From Mytilus galloprovincialis (lineage: Eukaryota > Mollusca > Bivalvia > Mytilida > Mytilidae), in assembly GCF_965363235.1 (NCBI RefSeq), contig NC_134846.1:55541121-55605120 (forward strand): a DNA stretch of 64,000 nt, written 5' to 3'. Positions 34,515-45,035 of this stretch are shown one piece after another (position 1 is the stretch's first letter; the number at the start of each line of letters is the position of its first letter). The notes under the pieces are model-generated. The model searched no databases, had not been told where the DNA came from, and was given only the letters and a program-made list of their open reading frames with translations. Position numbers and translations under genes: made by a program.

Positions 34515-36153
34515 TTAGCTCACTTGGTCCTTCGCGTTTGCGTCCGTCGTCGTCGTTAACTTTTACAAAAATCTTCTCTGAAACAACTGGACCAAATTCA
34601 ACCAAACTTGACCACAATCATCATTGGGGTTTCTAGTTTAAAAAATGTGTCCGGTGACCCGGCCAACCAACCAAGATGGCCGACATGGCTAAAAATAGAA
34701 CATAGGGGAAAAATGTAGATTTTGGCTTATATCTCTGAAACCAAAGCATTTAGAGGAAATCTGACAGGGTTGTTCCTCGAGGGTTGTTCTCCTCTGAAAC
34801 TACTAAGATAAAATGTAACCAAACTTGTCCACAATCATCATAGGAGTATCCAGATTAAAAAATGTGTCCGATGACCCTGCCCGCGATCCAAGATGGCAGA
34901 CATAGCTAATAAAGGGCTGCGCTTTAGCGCATGATACGCCCGTTGCTCTTTTAACTTGTCTTTTATGCTTTAAATGAATTTATATGATCAACTAGAAATA
35001 AATATACAAATCAAAAGGGATGTTTATAAAAATTGAAAGGGAGCTTACATCAATAGATATAAACAATTCACCAAAGTTTCATGGACATTGGTGAAAGCCT
35101 TTTTGAGTTATTGTCCGAAGTGTTGAAAATCCCCCTTTTTTTATGAATAAAGCCCCATAAATCCAAAACTTAAAATCTGAAGTTTATAAAAATTGAAAGG
35201 GATCGTACATCAATAGATATAAACAATTCACCAAAGTTTCATGGACATTGGTGAAAGCCTTTTTGAGTTATTGTCCGAAGTGTTGAAAATCCCCCTTTTT
35301 TTATGAATAAAGCCCCATAAATCCAAAACTTAAAATCTGAAATTTATAAAAATTGAAAGGGAGCTTACATCAATAGATATAAACAATTCACCAAAGTTTC
35401 ATGGACATTGGGAAAAGTCTTTTTGAGTTATTGTCCGAAGTGTTGAAAATCCCCCTTTTTTTATGAATAAAGCCCCATAAATCCAAAACTTAAAATCTGA
35501 AATTTATGAAAATTGAAAGGGAGCTTACATCAATAGATATAAACAATTCACCAAAGTTTCATGGACATTGATGAAAGCCTTTTTGAGTTATTGTCCGAAG
35601 TGTTGAAAATCCCCCCTTTTTTTATGAATAAAGCCCCATAAATCCAAAACTTAAAATCTGAAATTAAAAAAAAACGAAAGGGAGCTTACGTCAATAGATA
35701 TAAACAATTCACTTAAGTTTCATGGAAATTGGTGAAAGTGTTTTTGAGTTGTCCGAAGTGTGGACGACGGACGGACAACGGTATACCATAATACGTCCCG
35801 TCTAAAAGACGACGGGCGTATAAAAATAGTACATAGGCCGGTAAAATACAGTTTTTTGTTTATATCTCTGAAACTGAAGCATTTAGAGCAAATCTGACTT
35901 GTGGCGAAAATGTTCATCAGATTAAGATATATCTGCTTTGAAATTTTCAGACAAATCCGATAACCAGTTGTTGGGTTGCTGCCCCTCAGTTAGTAATTTT
36001 ATGGAAATTTTGTAGTTTTTTGCTATTATCTTAGATATTATTATAGTATCTAATGATATCTCATACTATAAATTATGATTTAACCTTATTTTACATGATT
36101 TCCAAAGCATCAGTAAATACAGGTGAGCGACACAGACTCGTTAGAGCCTCTAG
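34515..36153 (+). mobile_element. Helentron-like element (GAGCCTCTAG family), forward copy, interrupted
   Basis: It begins TTAGCTCACTTGGTCC with GTCCGTCGTCGTCG. It ends GGTGAGCGACACAGACTC, GTTAGAGCCTCTAG. The interior repeats CCAAGATGGCCGACATGGC and ATCTCTGAAAC blocks in reverse relation to 27711-28868. A second element of another family is inserted at 34909-35822, so this one is older. Confidence 0.65.
34909..35822 (-). mobile_element. Helentron-like element built on a 160-bp tandem repeat, copy 1
   Basis: Read on the minus strand it starts ATACGCCCGTCGTCTTTTAG with a CCCGTC...GACGGG hairpin. It continues into GTATACCGTTGTCCGTCCG, then about 4.6 tandem units with a 160-bp period (starts near 35021, 35181, 35341, 35501, 35661). 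It ends ACGGGCGTATCATGCGC, TAAAGCGCAGCCCTTTATT. ATACGCCCGT at the start is complementary to ACGGGCGTAT before the last hairpin, the subterminal inverted-repeat arrangement of Helentron-associated elements. No target duplication is seen. There is no coding capacity. Confidence 0.78.
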
Positions 36154-36280
36154 TATTACATTTATAAAAAAAATGCCCCTCATAATCGAAACAAGATTTC
36201 ATCTGTCTGGTATGCAAAATTATTTTAACTTTTGTATAATAAGGGGATGCCAAGTCTTAAAACTTTCCAAACTGTACACA

Positions 36281-36422
36281 TAGGCGGATTTAGGGCCCCC
36301 CCCCCTTTTTGGGAAAAAAATTGGTTGCTTATATAGGGAATCACTGAAGCGTGACTGGAGCGGGCCCCCTCTTAGGTCAGTCAGTGGGCCCCCACTTATG
36401 AAAATTTCTGGATCCGCCACTG
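36281..36422. mobile_element. hAT-type MITE
   Basis: It starts GGCGGATTTAGGGCCCCC and ends TTCTGGATCCGCCACTG. From TTGGTTGCTTATATAGGG to the end it is nearly identical to 38870-38990, which suggests recent activity of this subfamily. Confidence 0.8.
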
Positions 36423-36451
36423 GTACAGGGAAGTCTGTACACAGACTTGTT

Positions 36452-36893
36452 GTTATGCCCCACCTACGATAGTAGAGGGGCATTATGTTTTCTGGTCTGT
36501 GCGTCCGTTCGTCCGTCCGTCCGTTCGTTCGGTCGTCCCGCTTCAGGTTAGTGTTTGGTCAAGGTAGTTTTATGATGAAGTTGAAGTCCAATCAACTTGA
36601 AACATAGTACACATGTTCTCTATGATATGATTTTTCTAATTGTTATGCCAAATTAGAGTTTTGACCCCAATTTCATGGTCCACTGAACATAGAAAATGAT
36701 AGTGCAAGTTTCAGGTTAAAGTTTTTGGTCAAGGTAGTTTTTGATGAAGTTGACTTAGTATACATGTTCCCTATGATATTATCTTTGTAATTTAAATGCT
36801 AAATTAGAGATTTTACCAAAATTTCCCGGTCAACTAAACATAGAAAATGATAGTGCGAGTGGGGCATCCGTGTACTATGGACACATTCTTGTT
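36452..36893 (+). mobile_element. Helentron-like element (TTATGCCCCACC family), full copy
   Basis: It starts TTATGCCCCACCTACGATAG with a hairpin formed by ATGCCCC and GGGGCAT, then GTCCGTTCGTCCGTCCGTCC. The interior has two repeats containing GGTCAAGGTAGTTTT and ACATAGAAAATGATAGTGC. It ends GTGGGGCATCCGTGTACTAT and GGACACATTCTTGTT. GTGGGGCAT is complementary to the start, and GTGT...ACAC forms the final hairpin. Reverse partial copies are at 46056-46307 and 48902-49174. Confidence 0.72.
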
Positions 36894-36989
36894 TGGGTCG
36901 TTTTACCGGGTACCGCAGTACAGTACTAAGACATAAGATAAGTTTCTATCTTACAAACATACAAACGAGTGTGGCTTCAAAATTACAAA

Positions 36990-37452
36990 GTTACGTTAGG
37001 GTGTCAAACAAATTGAGGCGTGTTCGATTTATTTCGGACGTGACATTCAGGTTACACTACTGTGTTGACCTCAGGTGTTGACACAGTTTTATGTTCTCTG
37101 ACCTAATTGTGTGTGTTTTAAACTAATTAATTCAAATAGTTATTAATACCTTTTTTAAGCAGAAATGAGATAATGAAATTAGGCTTTATTCGCGCAAAAA
37201 GTACATAGCCATTCGTTATTAACACGACTATAAAGGTGAAATATGTTTCTCGCCTTTCTGAAAGACAAGAGCATTGGTGAATTACTCCCCTTTTTGTTTT
37301 TTGTGTACATGCATACAACATTGAAAAGAAATGTAAAATAATACCATTAGCTTTGTAAATATTAGCTGAAAGACTATATAATATTACAGAATGCATGTCA
37401 CTAAAATATCTTACTAATTTGAATTAAACAAAGCAAATGTTTATAATTTATA
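36990..37452. repeat. Segmental duplication, left copy of the SIRT7 upstream region
   Basis: From GTGTCAAACAAATTGAGGCG to AAAGCAAATGTTTATAATTT it aligns with 50160-50598, which lies directly upstream of the SIRT7 start codon. Similarity ends about 30 bp before the position equivalent to the ATG, and no SIRT7 exon follows here. It is a gene-less copy of that flank. Confidence 0.85.
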
Positions 37453-38834
37453 AATTTGTAAACATTAAATAAAATTTGAACTCACATCATACCCTTGTTT
37501 CACTACTCTGTCAATAGAGACATATTCATATAATTTCAGTCGTTTGATTTTATGAATTAGAATGAAATTATTTTCTTCTGAATTGTCTGCCCATAGATGG
37601 CGTTTAGGTTAAGTGTATTGTGTGATTTGGCGGTTAAATCATTCGGCACGACAGGGTCTACTCGATAGGTCACGTTAATTTTTACATCCATGCTATTAGA
37701 TATTTTGTATCATGCATTAACACGGCCGACACTCGGCTAACCGAGAGATTGGTCGGTTAATCTATATTGAGTATGCGGCTATATCGGTGGTTGGTCTGTT
37801 AATCGGGTTGGCTAAAGTCTGTTAATCAGGTGTTATCGAGAAAATCATTGAAAGTTCAGCATGTTTCATTGTATAACTTTCTAAATATATTTTCATCATA
37901 AAAAGTATTCATGTCTAACAAAACAATTCAATGTACTGAATTCAGTGGTGTAATTATTATTTTTCTAGCTACGATGTACGATCTATAAAATGAAAAGGCG
38001 GGTTACTCATCAATAAATTTATACACATTTTACACACATAAAATGAACACAAAATGACACATTGGTTAAATCTACTTGCATTTTATATTTTGAACATCGA
38101 AAAAAGAAAGGCATTATGTTTGTTAACCATATTGATATCATCGTGAGAAAAATCTACACGAAAATCTGTATTTTGGTGACATAAATCAATCTTTATTTAA
38201 AACCTGGTCTGTTAATGGGTCGGATGTATAAAACCCGGTCTGTTAATTGGTCTGTTAAGAGTTATGAATTGCAATAAAAGTATAATTTTATTGCTATATG
38301 GGGTGTTATCGGATCAAATGGGCAGGCTCAAGACGAGCGGCTAAAATATACGAAAACAATACATGAGCAATGAAACATAACATATACGGAAACAACACAT
38401 GAAATTGAAAATTGATAAAAATGGTTTCAAAAAGTGTAATATTAAAGTAATATTAATTTCATCCAAGAATGATCGCATATATCATGTTGATTCTGTTTAA
38501 TTGTCATGAATGACATAAATTTGTCATCTACATTGGTAACCAGTATATCAATCAGAGATAATGTAACTAAATTTCAGTAAGTAACATATATTGGGATGAC
38601 AAAATATGAAAAATAAAGAAAGAATAATGAGTAAGATAAATAAAATGTAGAAAAAAATGACATAACAATTTAGAGAATACAGAAATAAACAATACCCCAA
38701 TCCGGACCCTCATGGTATACACGAGAATCTGGATGGAAACGCAGAATATAGAATAATATGAAAGGACAGTAGAGAGTGATACATTGCTAAAAACGAGAGA
38801 AAAATAACACTTGTTTAAGAATAAACACATGAAG

Positions 38835-38990
38835 CAGAGGCGGATTTAGGGAGGGGGCAGGGGGCCGCCCCCCTTTTTGGGAAAGAATTTGGTTGCTTAT
38901 ATAGGGAATCACTGAAGCGTGACTGGAGCGGGCCCCCTCTTAGGTCAGTCAGTGGGCCCCCACTTATGAAAATTTCTGGATCCGCCACTG
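38835..38990. mobile_element. hAT-type MITE nested in the 3.0 kb element
   Basis: The ends are CAGAGGCGGATTTAGGG and TTCTGGATCCGCCACTG, with flanks TGAAG and TGAAA as an imperfect 5-bp duplication. It is nearly identical to 36281-36422. Confidence 0.8.
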
Positions 38991-39076
38991 TGAAACACCG
39001 ATGGCTGTTGATACATTAACGGATTGTGATGTACTTATATTGGTGACAAATTCTAGAAGTTTACATGCGGACAATT

Positions 39077-39293
39077 ATGGTGGCAGGTTAATGCCATTTT
39101 GCGTTTTCGTACTTTAACGTTTTCGTTTTTCATATTATATATGGCTAAAACGCAAAATTGCGAAGTCGAAAACGCGAAACCGATTTCGCGTTTTCGCCTT
39201 TTCCACTTCGCGATGTCGCGTTTTCGCCCTATAGAATATGAAAGGCGAAAACGGGAAAACGCGAAAACGCGAATGAACTTCACCGGCCACCAT
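39077..39293. mobile_element. CpG-rich MITE composed of TTTTCGCG-type repeats
   Basis: The ends are ATGGTGGCAGGT and CCGGCCACCAT. The interior is a mirror-like series of GCGTTTTCG and its complement CGAAAACGC, so the whole can fold back. Open frames on both strands are a by-product of this repetition. Confidence 0.65.
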
Positions 39294-39550
39294 AGACAAC
39301 TGTAGTTCTCCTCTGCACTTATGAAGAAAGGAACCAAACGTAATAAAATGAATTGAAACTTAAAATAACCAAATGTAGCTGCATTCGCTCCTTTCCGTTT
39401 ACTTCTTTATAATGATTTGTAAACAACATATGATTAAGTAATAGAAGAAAAGAACCAATTTGATGTTACTGACAAATTAGGGTTTAACGTCCAGTGACAA
39501 ATATCATGTTCATATGAGAACGAGAAATATAGATTCCTACACTGCAATAA

Positions 39551-39671
39551 GTGTATTACGATATTTCTCCACTCGAGACAGTTAAATTTTATTATTTAAA
39601 GCGCGAGGCTTGCCGAGCTCTTTAAATAACTAAAATTTAACTGTCGAGAGTGGAGAAATATCGTAATACAC
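39551..39671. repeat. Long inverted repeat (GTGTATTACGATATTTCTCC)
   Basis: Arms of about 55 bp meet around aggcttgccgag. GTGTATTACGATATTTCTCC at the left is matched exactly by the complement ending at 39671. It is a fold-back element with few mismatches. Confidence 0.85.
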
Positions 39672-40766
39672 GAGTTATAGTGTCGGAATCTGTTTCTCTA
39701 ATGATCTTTATCTTTCTTTTTCAAAGATTTTCAGAAACTTGTTTTCTTTATATGCGACATCATCAGGCATGGTCGCCTTTTTCATGACGTCACAATAGGA
39801 AAATTCAGAAGAAAACAAAACATTTAGACGTCATAATCAAATTTCGACTAATCATTTGCCGAGAACAGATTTTTCACTAGTGAGGAGAAATATTTTTCTC
39901 ACACCGGTCAGGATATGTGAAAATAGCACAAAAATTAGAGAACACGTTATATGTACCCTGTGTTGTATTAGAAAGACACTTTCAGACGGAATTGAGAACG
40001 TGCTTCTTCGAACAGACACAAAAATTAAGGCTGATTGAAAACGTCAGTAAAAAAATCATGCATATTCCAGAGGCCAATCCATATCACGCTTCAATAAAAT
40101 GCAAAGAAAGTCAAAATAAAAATGATCTTTCTAGGATACTGTGGCACCGTATTGTCATTTTTGTTTACTCAGGAACATCTCATTCTTAAATGTTTCAAGG
40201 GGAAAATATAAAGGTAGCAAAATTATCGTCGTGGCTAAATAACTCTTAACTGACACAATTTCAATTGTCCAACCCATTAACAGACCTTATTCCCATAATT
40301 TTCACTAAAACGTAGTATTATTCACGTTATTTTACAATTATGAAATATTTACTAATGTCAATTTATTTTTTAGAACCACAGTACTATTTTTTGTCCTTTA
40401 AATGATATCTTAATTTGTTTGTTTCGCCTTTTATTAAAAAATTGCTATGCGTATAAGCATAAATACTACATACTTGCTCGACGCCTTTTAGTTTTACTGA
40501 AAACTGCGTAGACTAAGAAATGTTTTTACAAGTGCAAAATGTTCTATGATAGATATCATTTTGTCAGACACTTTTCTTTTTTTGATTTGGTTCTTATAAC
40601 ATGCCAAAAATCTGTATATTTAATAGAGTTTAGCATTAAATTAAGCGTTTTACTCTTAACAGACGTATAACCAACCCGATTAACAGACCAATCGCCCATA
40701 TAGCCGCATACTCAATATAGATTAACCGACCAATCTCTCGGTTAGCCGAGTGTCGGCCGTGATTAA

Positions 40767-41553
40767 GAGATTGATTGGTTTACAAATGATTGTGTGTATT
40801 TAAATACTAGTATATGTACATGTATATATGTTGACTTTTCGTACTGATTCGTAATTTGTACACATAAAATATTATTAAATAGTTGTTATTAAACCAACCC
40901 TCGGCTCTGTCGTGTGGTATTGCACTTTACTCCTTTTTGTTATTTATTAGTATGATTATTATCAGTGGTTGTGATATATGGGTGTTAACGGAAGAAGAAA
41001 GATATAAATCGAAACATTTTAGACCAATCAAACTTTCGTATTAGGTATTTCTTTTCACCCAAACAATCAATGTTAGATACTAAACCAGTCAGTCTGAGCC
41101 CATCCAATCCTATCTATGCGAATTGAAATTAAAGTCTTTTATCATACATCGATATTTTGATGCAATAAAACACAATGCATTTTTGTTCATTTAGAAAAAA
41201 ACATTATTAAATTTTAGACGTATATAACTATGGTTTCTGTTAAAAATTATGTTAACTATTGAGAAATGCTCAAACTTTCAAAATGAATAAAATATTCAGT
41301 CATGAGCCATTTTCCGGCAAAGGCGACGGTATAATTTAGTCACGGCATTATCAAGTGCATTGTGTATGTCATGATTTTGTTGACAGCCCAAGCAACACAT
41401 TAGATCTGGGACTTTTACTGGTACTAAAGATTGAAAGACTTTTTGATAAAAAAAAAAATTCTAGTGTTGCACTACTTAAAGGTATCTCCTATCAATACGG
41501 TATTTTCTGCTTATCAGCACTTGGGTAAAAAGAGGTCAAGTAACGAAAAGGAA
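40767..41553. promoter_or_regulatory. 5' flank of the C1q-domain gene
   Basis: AT-rich, without recognised repeats. The frame of the first coding exon is open upstream to 41431, but the 41554 ATG is preferred because it begins a clean signal peptide. No TATA or other element can be assigned with confidence. Confidence 0.35.
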
Positions 41554-41740
41554 ATGTCTGCCATAACATTTGTTTTGTTAGCATTTATCAGTGTTTCTTC
41601 TGGACTTCTTGAAGGTATACCACCTCAAGAGGTACTGCATAGTGACGCAACTCTTCAGTTTCTCATGTCGGAGGTTACTAGACTAAGCAATGAACTCAAA
41701 GAAGCTCAGGAGAAAATTAGCACCTTGGACAATCAAGTCG
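41554..41740 (+). CDS. Secreted C1q-domain protein, exon 1
   Basis: Starting at ATG 41554, residues 1-17 (MSAITFVLLAFISVSSG) form a typical signal peptide. Residues about 34-62 (FLMSEVTRLSNELKEAQEKI and following) form a short coiled coil that would trimerise the protein. No collagen repeat is present, so this is the coiled-coil C1qDC type that is greatly expanded in bivalves and often acts in pathogen or glycan recognition (family knowledge). The donor is GTAAAA after 41740. The upstream in-frame extension to 41431 would bury the signal peptide and is rejected. Confidence 0.85.
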
Positions 41741-41992
41741 GTAAAAATCTTCTCTCGTGATCTCTTTTTTTTTTCTTTCGAGAAATAAACATCTCTTACA
41801 ATTGCTTTTATACTTTATTCTACTTGATTATAGTTAAAAACTTGTAATATTGTTTATTTTTAATCATAACAAAATAAAAGTATAACCGTCTGGTGTATTC
41901 TTTAACAAATTTAAATGTTTCCCAAAACAATGAATACTAAAATGACATGTTTAAATGTACTTCAAAACGATTGTCAGTGTTTTATTTTCCAG

Positions 41993-42459
41993 ACAAGCTA
42001 ACGAATAAAGATCGTGACATTGCGTTCTTTGCCTACCTGGGACCTGGTTTGGTAAACCCTAGTCCTGGAACAACAATAGTTTTCAATGAACCAATGACGA
42101 ATTCAGGCAACAATTATGATCCGCAACATGGAGTTTTCACGGCCTCTGTCAATGGAACATATGATTTTCACCTAATTGCCGCCTCCCCCGAGAACAGCGA
42201 CCTATCCCATCAATTGCATCTATACATCACAAAGAACAAACCTGGATCTTACGTGTCATATGGTTGGTTAGATAGAACGACAGATCATTGGGTCCAGACC
42301 AGTGTTTCGGCTGTTCTACATTTGTTTCAAGGAGATAGAATTTGGGTTGAAGTTGGTATAACGGGGCTTTCTTGTGTGTGTTTTAGGAACTATGTCATTA
42401 TTTCGGATCTACGTATCCGGGATCGTAACTCCATCTTGCCCGTTAATATAGGGAACTAG
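41993..42459 (+). CDS. Secreted C1q-domain protein, exon 2, ending in transposon-derived sequence
   Basis: Preceded by TTTATTTTCCAG, it encodes a globular C1q domain from about residue 72: DIAFFAYLG, TTIVFNEPMTNSGNNYDPQHG, VFTASVNGTYDFHLIA and LHLFQGDRIWVEV, the standard strand order. The usual last strand (aromatic-S-G-F-L) is absent in this frame. From base 42357 the sequence is the 5'-most base of an LTR, so residues 185-217 of the 217-residue reading frame are LTR-derived. The family-typical ending is found past the element at 44749-44840. As read, the product lacks the final beta strand and is probably misfolded or of altered function. Confidence 0.85.
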
Positions 42460-44748
42460 CTATTGTAAAGTTTCTCCGTAAGCTCACTTAGTACTGTCTA
42501 TATAACGAAGTCCATTTAATGTTCACATGTTTAATCATATATATATAATCTATATTTGATGGTTCACAATTATAACTTCCAATACAAAACGTTACTAAAT
42601 TCCAGCTCTATAAAACAACATGTTACTTCAAGCTACTACTCTAACATCTCTGACCAATACATAAAGTTTCTCACAAGAACCAGCTATAAACATGTTCTTA
42701 ATTTATGTAAGGCATTGATTAGTGGTCTTAGATTATTTGGATAAACTATTGCAGTTCAACTGTGCAACTAATGTATCGTATAAAGTGTCACATTAAACAA
42801 GATGAAAGATCATTAAACTGATTAAGAACTGACCATCAAATCTTAGATGTAAATGACCACGCCACATCACTCCCCGCTAAACAAAATTCGTTTTCACTCG
42901 AATTAAAAAAATTCATACCAAAAATATTACACAAAGTAAAAAGATAAGGGGAGGAAATGTGAACATTAAAAAATAAACTTTTTCTTTTAACTAAAACTAC
43001 TGAAAAAAATCTAAACTAATAATAATAAAAAAAAATAATGATAATTGCTATACCATGTAATTTATCAATTTACGTCGTGAATAGTTGTGGAAAACTTGCA
43101 AAAAGATTACTCTAAAAATCTAAATTTAACAATTATCCTTTCAACTTCAAACTCTTGTTACTTATAACTACAAAAGAGGCACTAAACAAAAATCATAAAA
43201 ATATATTAAAACATAAGTTTGACAATTATAAATCTATTCAAATACATTATGGTAAGGTCTTTCCGGAATTTTGACCGTTAATCCAAGCGTAAGCGAAATG
43301 ATAAAATAATTAAAAGCATCAATTAAAATCAACTAATCATTATCTCTGGGCAATCCAATTCAGAAAATCAGCACTAATTAGCTGCAATTTTCACTTCTAT
43401 GTGACCGTATCACCATAGAAATACCAACACTGTAAATCATCTTCACATGGACACTCCCATGAACCTCCAACTAGTATAAGCAACCCTTCTCGGTTAACTT
43501 AACTACACCCAATACGCCCACTCTCGTAATAACAAGAGATTAAAAATTAGCTTAATCAAACATGTGTAAACAAAATAAAATGCAAAAAATATATACAATA
43601 AAAAACTAAACCTAGGCATAAAACATTCTGAATGGATAAAAACAATAACTTGATGAAAACTTAAAGTTATTTATAAAAATGAAAATATTGTCCACCTGAC
43701 TTCTTCAGTTTGAACTTGTGGAACCACTTCTTCGAATCTTTCAACAGGAGTGTCATTTCTAACGGTTCTTTGCCGGTTTTGGATCGACGAATTCGCCAGT
43801 CCATTCTGCTATTTACATTGTACATATTTACATTGTCACCAACACAAAAGTTTCGGTATACACGTTACTGCTAGTCTTTTGTAACATCTCAGAGTCATCT
43901 CAGGTTTCTATTCATAAAAAAATCTCACAAGCGTTCTTCTAATGTTCTTCAAAGTTCGAGGATAATGTGTTTCCATAAAACCAAGGAAACAAATTGACTG
44001 ACACAAAAGTTTCACAAATATTTACAGCAAGTCACTTACATTAATACGTATACAAAGTCATCCTAACTCAATTCTCCGTGGCATACATTTCCCACTTCAG
44101 TTATCCTATAGTTTCTCTTGAACGGAAGCCCAAATTGCTTCTGTTTTCCGCACACGCCATAACTTTGTACTTCGTCCAGATTTCAGACACATCATAACTT
44201 CGGTTACTGACATATTGACCACGGGTACCTCCACCAGATATAACGGGGCTTTCTTGTGTGTGTTTTAGGAACTATGTCATTATTTCGGATCTACGTATCC
44301 GGGATCGTAACTCCATCTTGCCCGTTAATATAGGGAACTAGCTATTGTAAAGTTTCTCCGTAAGCTCACTTAGTACTGTCTATATAACGAAGTCCATTTA
44401 ATGTTCACATGTTTAATCATATATATATAATCTATATTTGATGGTTCACAATTATAACTTCCAATACAAAACGTTACTAAATTCCAGCTCTATAAAACAA
44501 CATGTTACTTCAAGCTACTACTCTAACATCTCTGACCAATACATAAAGTTTCTCACAAGAACCAGCTATAAACATGTTCTTAATTTATGTAAGGCATTGA
44601 TTAATGGTCTTAGATTATTTGGATAAACTATTGCAGTTCAACTGTGCAACTAATGTATCGTATAAAGTGTCACATTAAACAAGATGAAAGATCATTAAAC
44701 TGATTAAGAACTGACCATCAAATCTTAGATGTAAATGACCACGCCACA
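42357..44748 (-). mobile_element. Young non-autonomous LTR retrotransposon inside the C1q gene
   Basis: Two direct repeats of 510 bp (42357-42866 and 44239-44748) differ at about one site by eye. They flank a 1.37 kb interior and are bounded by TTGG at 42353-42356 and 44749-44752. On the minus strand the LTR starts TGTGGCGTGG. A purine-rich AGCGGGGAGTGA precedes the downstream LTR, and TGGTGGAGGTACCCGTGG, two bases after the upstream LTR, looks like a tRNA primer site. No gag or pol is recognisable, so it appears structurally whole at its ends but non-autonomous. The 4-bp duplication suits a Ty3-like lineage, though the family is uncertain. Insertion is very recent. Confidence 0.88.
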
Positions 44749-44840
44749 TTGGGGCAGTTGTAGGCTCACACACCCTTGCAGGACACAGCGATAACAGACC
44801 ACACACATATTGGTCTGGTTTTCTGATCCATGCTGATTAA
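44749..44840 (+). pseudogene. Severed 3' end of the C1q-domain gene
   Basis: Immediately after the LTR element and its TTGG duplication, a plus-strand frame runs to a TAA at 44838-44840. It encodes GSHTLAGHSDNRPHTYWSGF and LIHAD. The YWSGFL motif is the classical final C1q strand (compare F-S-G-F-L-L in family members), so this is the original end of the gene, displaced 2.39 kb. It is host sequence. Confidence 0.85.
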
Positions 44841-44945
44841 ACCATTTACCGAATAAAACAACTAAAGATTAATATTGCTGTCCATTTTTATATCAGATTT
44901 CATTTCCATATTAGTAAATCACTTGTTTTTGTACTCCCCATTGGC

Positions 44946-45035
44946 AGACCCATAGGGCCGGGGGCGCCCACCCCTTTTTGTTCGAAAAATTTGGTTGATC
45001 GTATAGAGAATCACTGAAAAGTGAGTGGAGTGGCC
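44946..45035. mobile_element. hAT-type MITE, fragment
   Basis: It contains AAAAATTTGGTTGATCGTAT and AGAATCACTGAAAAGTGAG, the core of the family at 36281. Both ends are decayed. Confidence 0.5.

Larger units (their letters stand above)
37721..40761. mobile_element. 3.0 kb DNA transposon with about 90-bp inverted termini, no recognisable transposase
   Basis: The left end CACGGCCGACACTCGGCTAA is the complement of the right end, and pairing extends about 90 bp (37721-37813 with 40669-40761). Flanks show ATTAA at 37716-37720 and 40762-40766. Subterminal GGTCTGTTAAT motifs recur on both sides (37795, 38215, 40275, 40685) and could be transposase sites. The interior holds nested elements at 38835, 39077 and 39551. 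The frames at 39856-40189 match nothing I know. The superfamily is unresolved. Confidence 0.82.

Noticed and set aside
39099-39337. Overlapping open frames on both strands (68 and 94 codons) as genes
   Set aside because: They are produced by the mirrored CGAAAACGC repeat of a MITE and have no protein-like conservation.
41431-41553. Earlier start for the C1q gene
   Set aside because: The upstream in-frame codons give a lysine-rich leader that would hide a clear signal peptide starting at 41554.
42357-44749. The repeated 510-bp block with an identical 62-codon open frame (42556 and 44438) as a tandem duplication of the C1q gene end
   Set aside because: Only the last 33 apparent C1q codons are included. 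The repeats are bounded by a 4-bp target duplication and have a primer-site-like stretch and a purine tract beside them, and the true C1q end lies outside them. They are LTRs.
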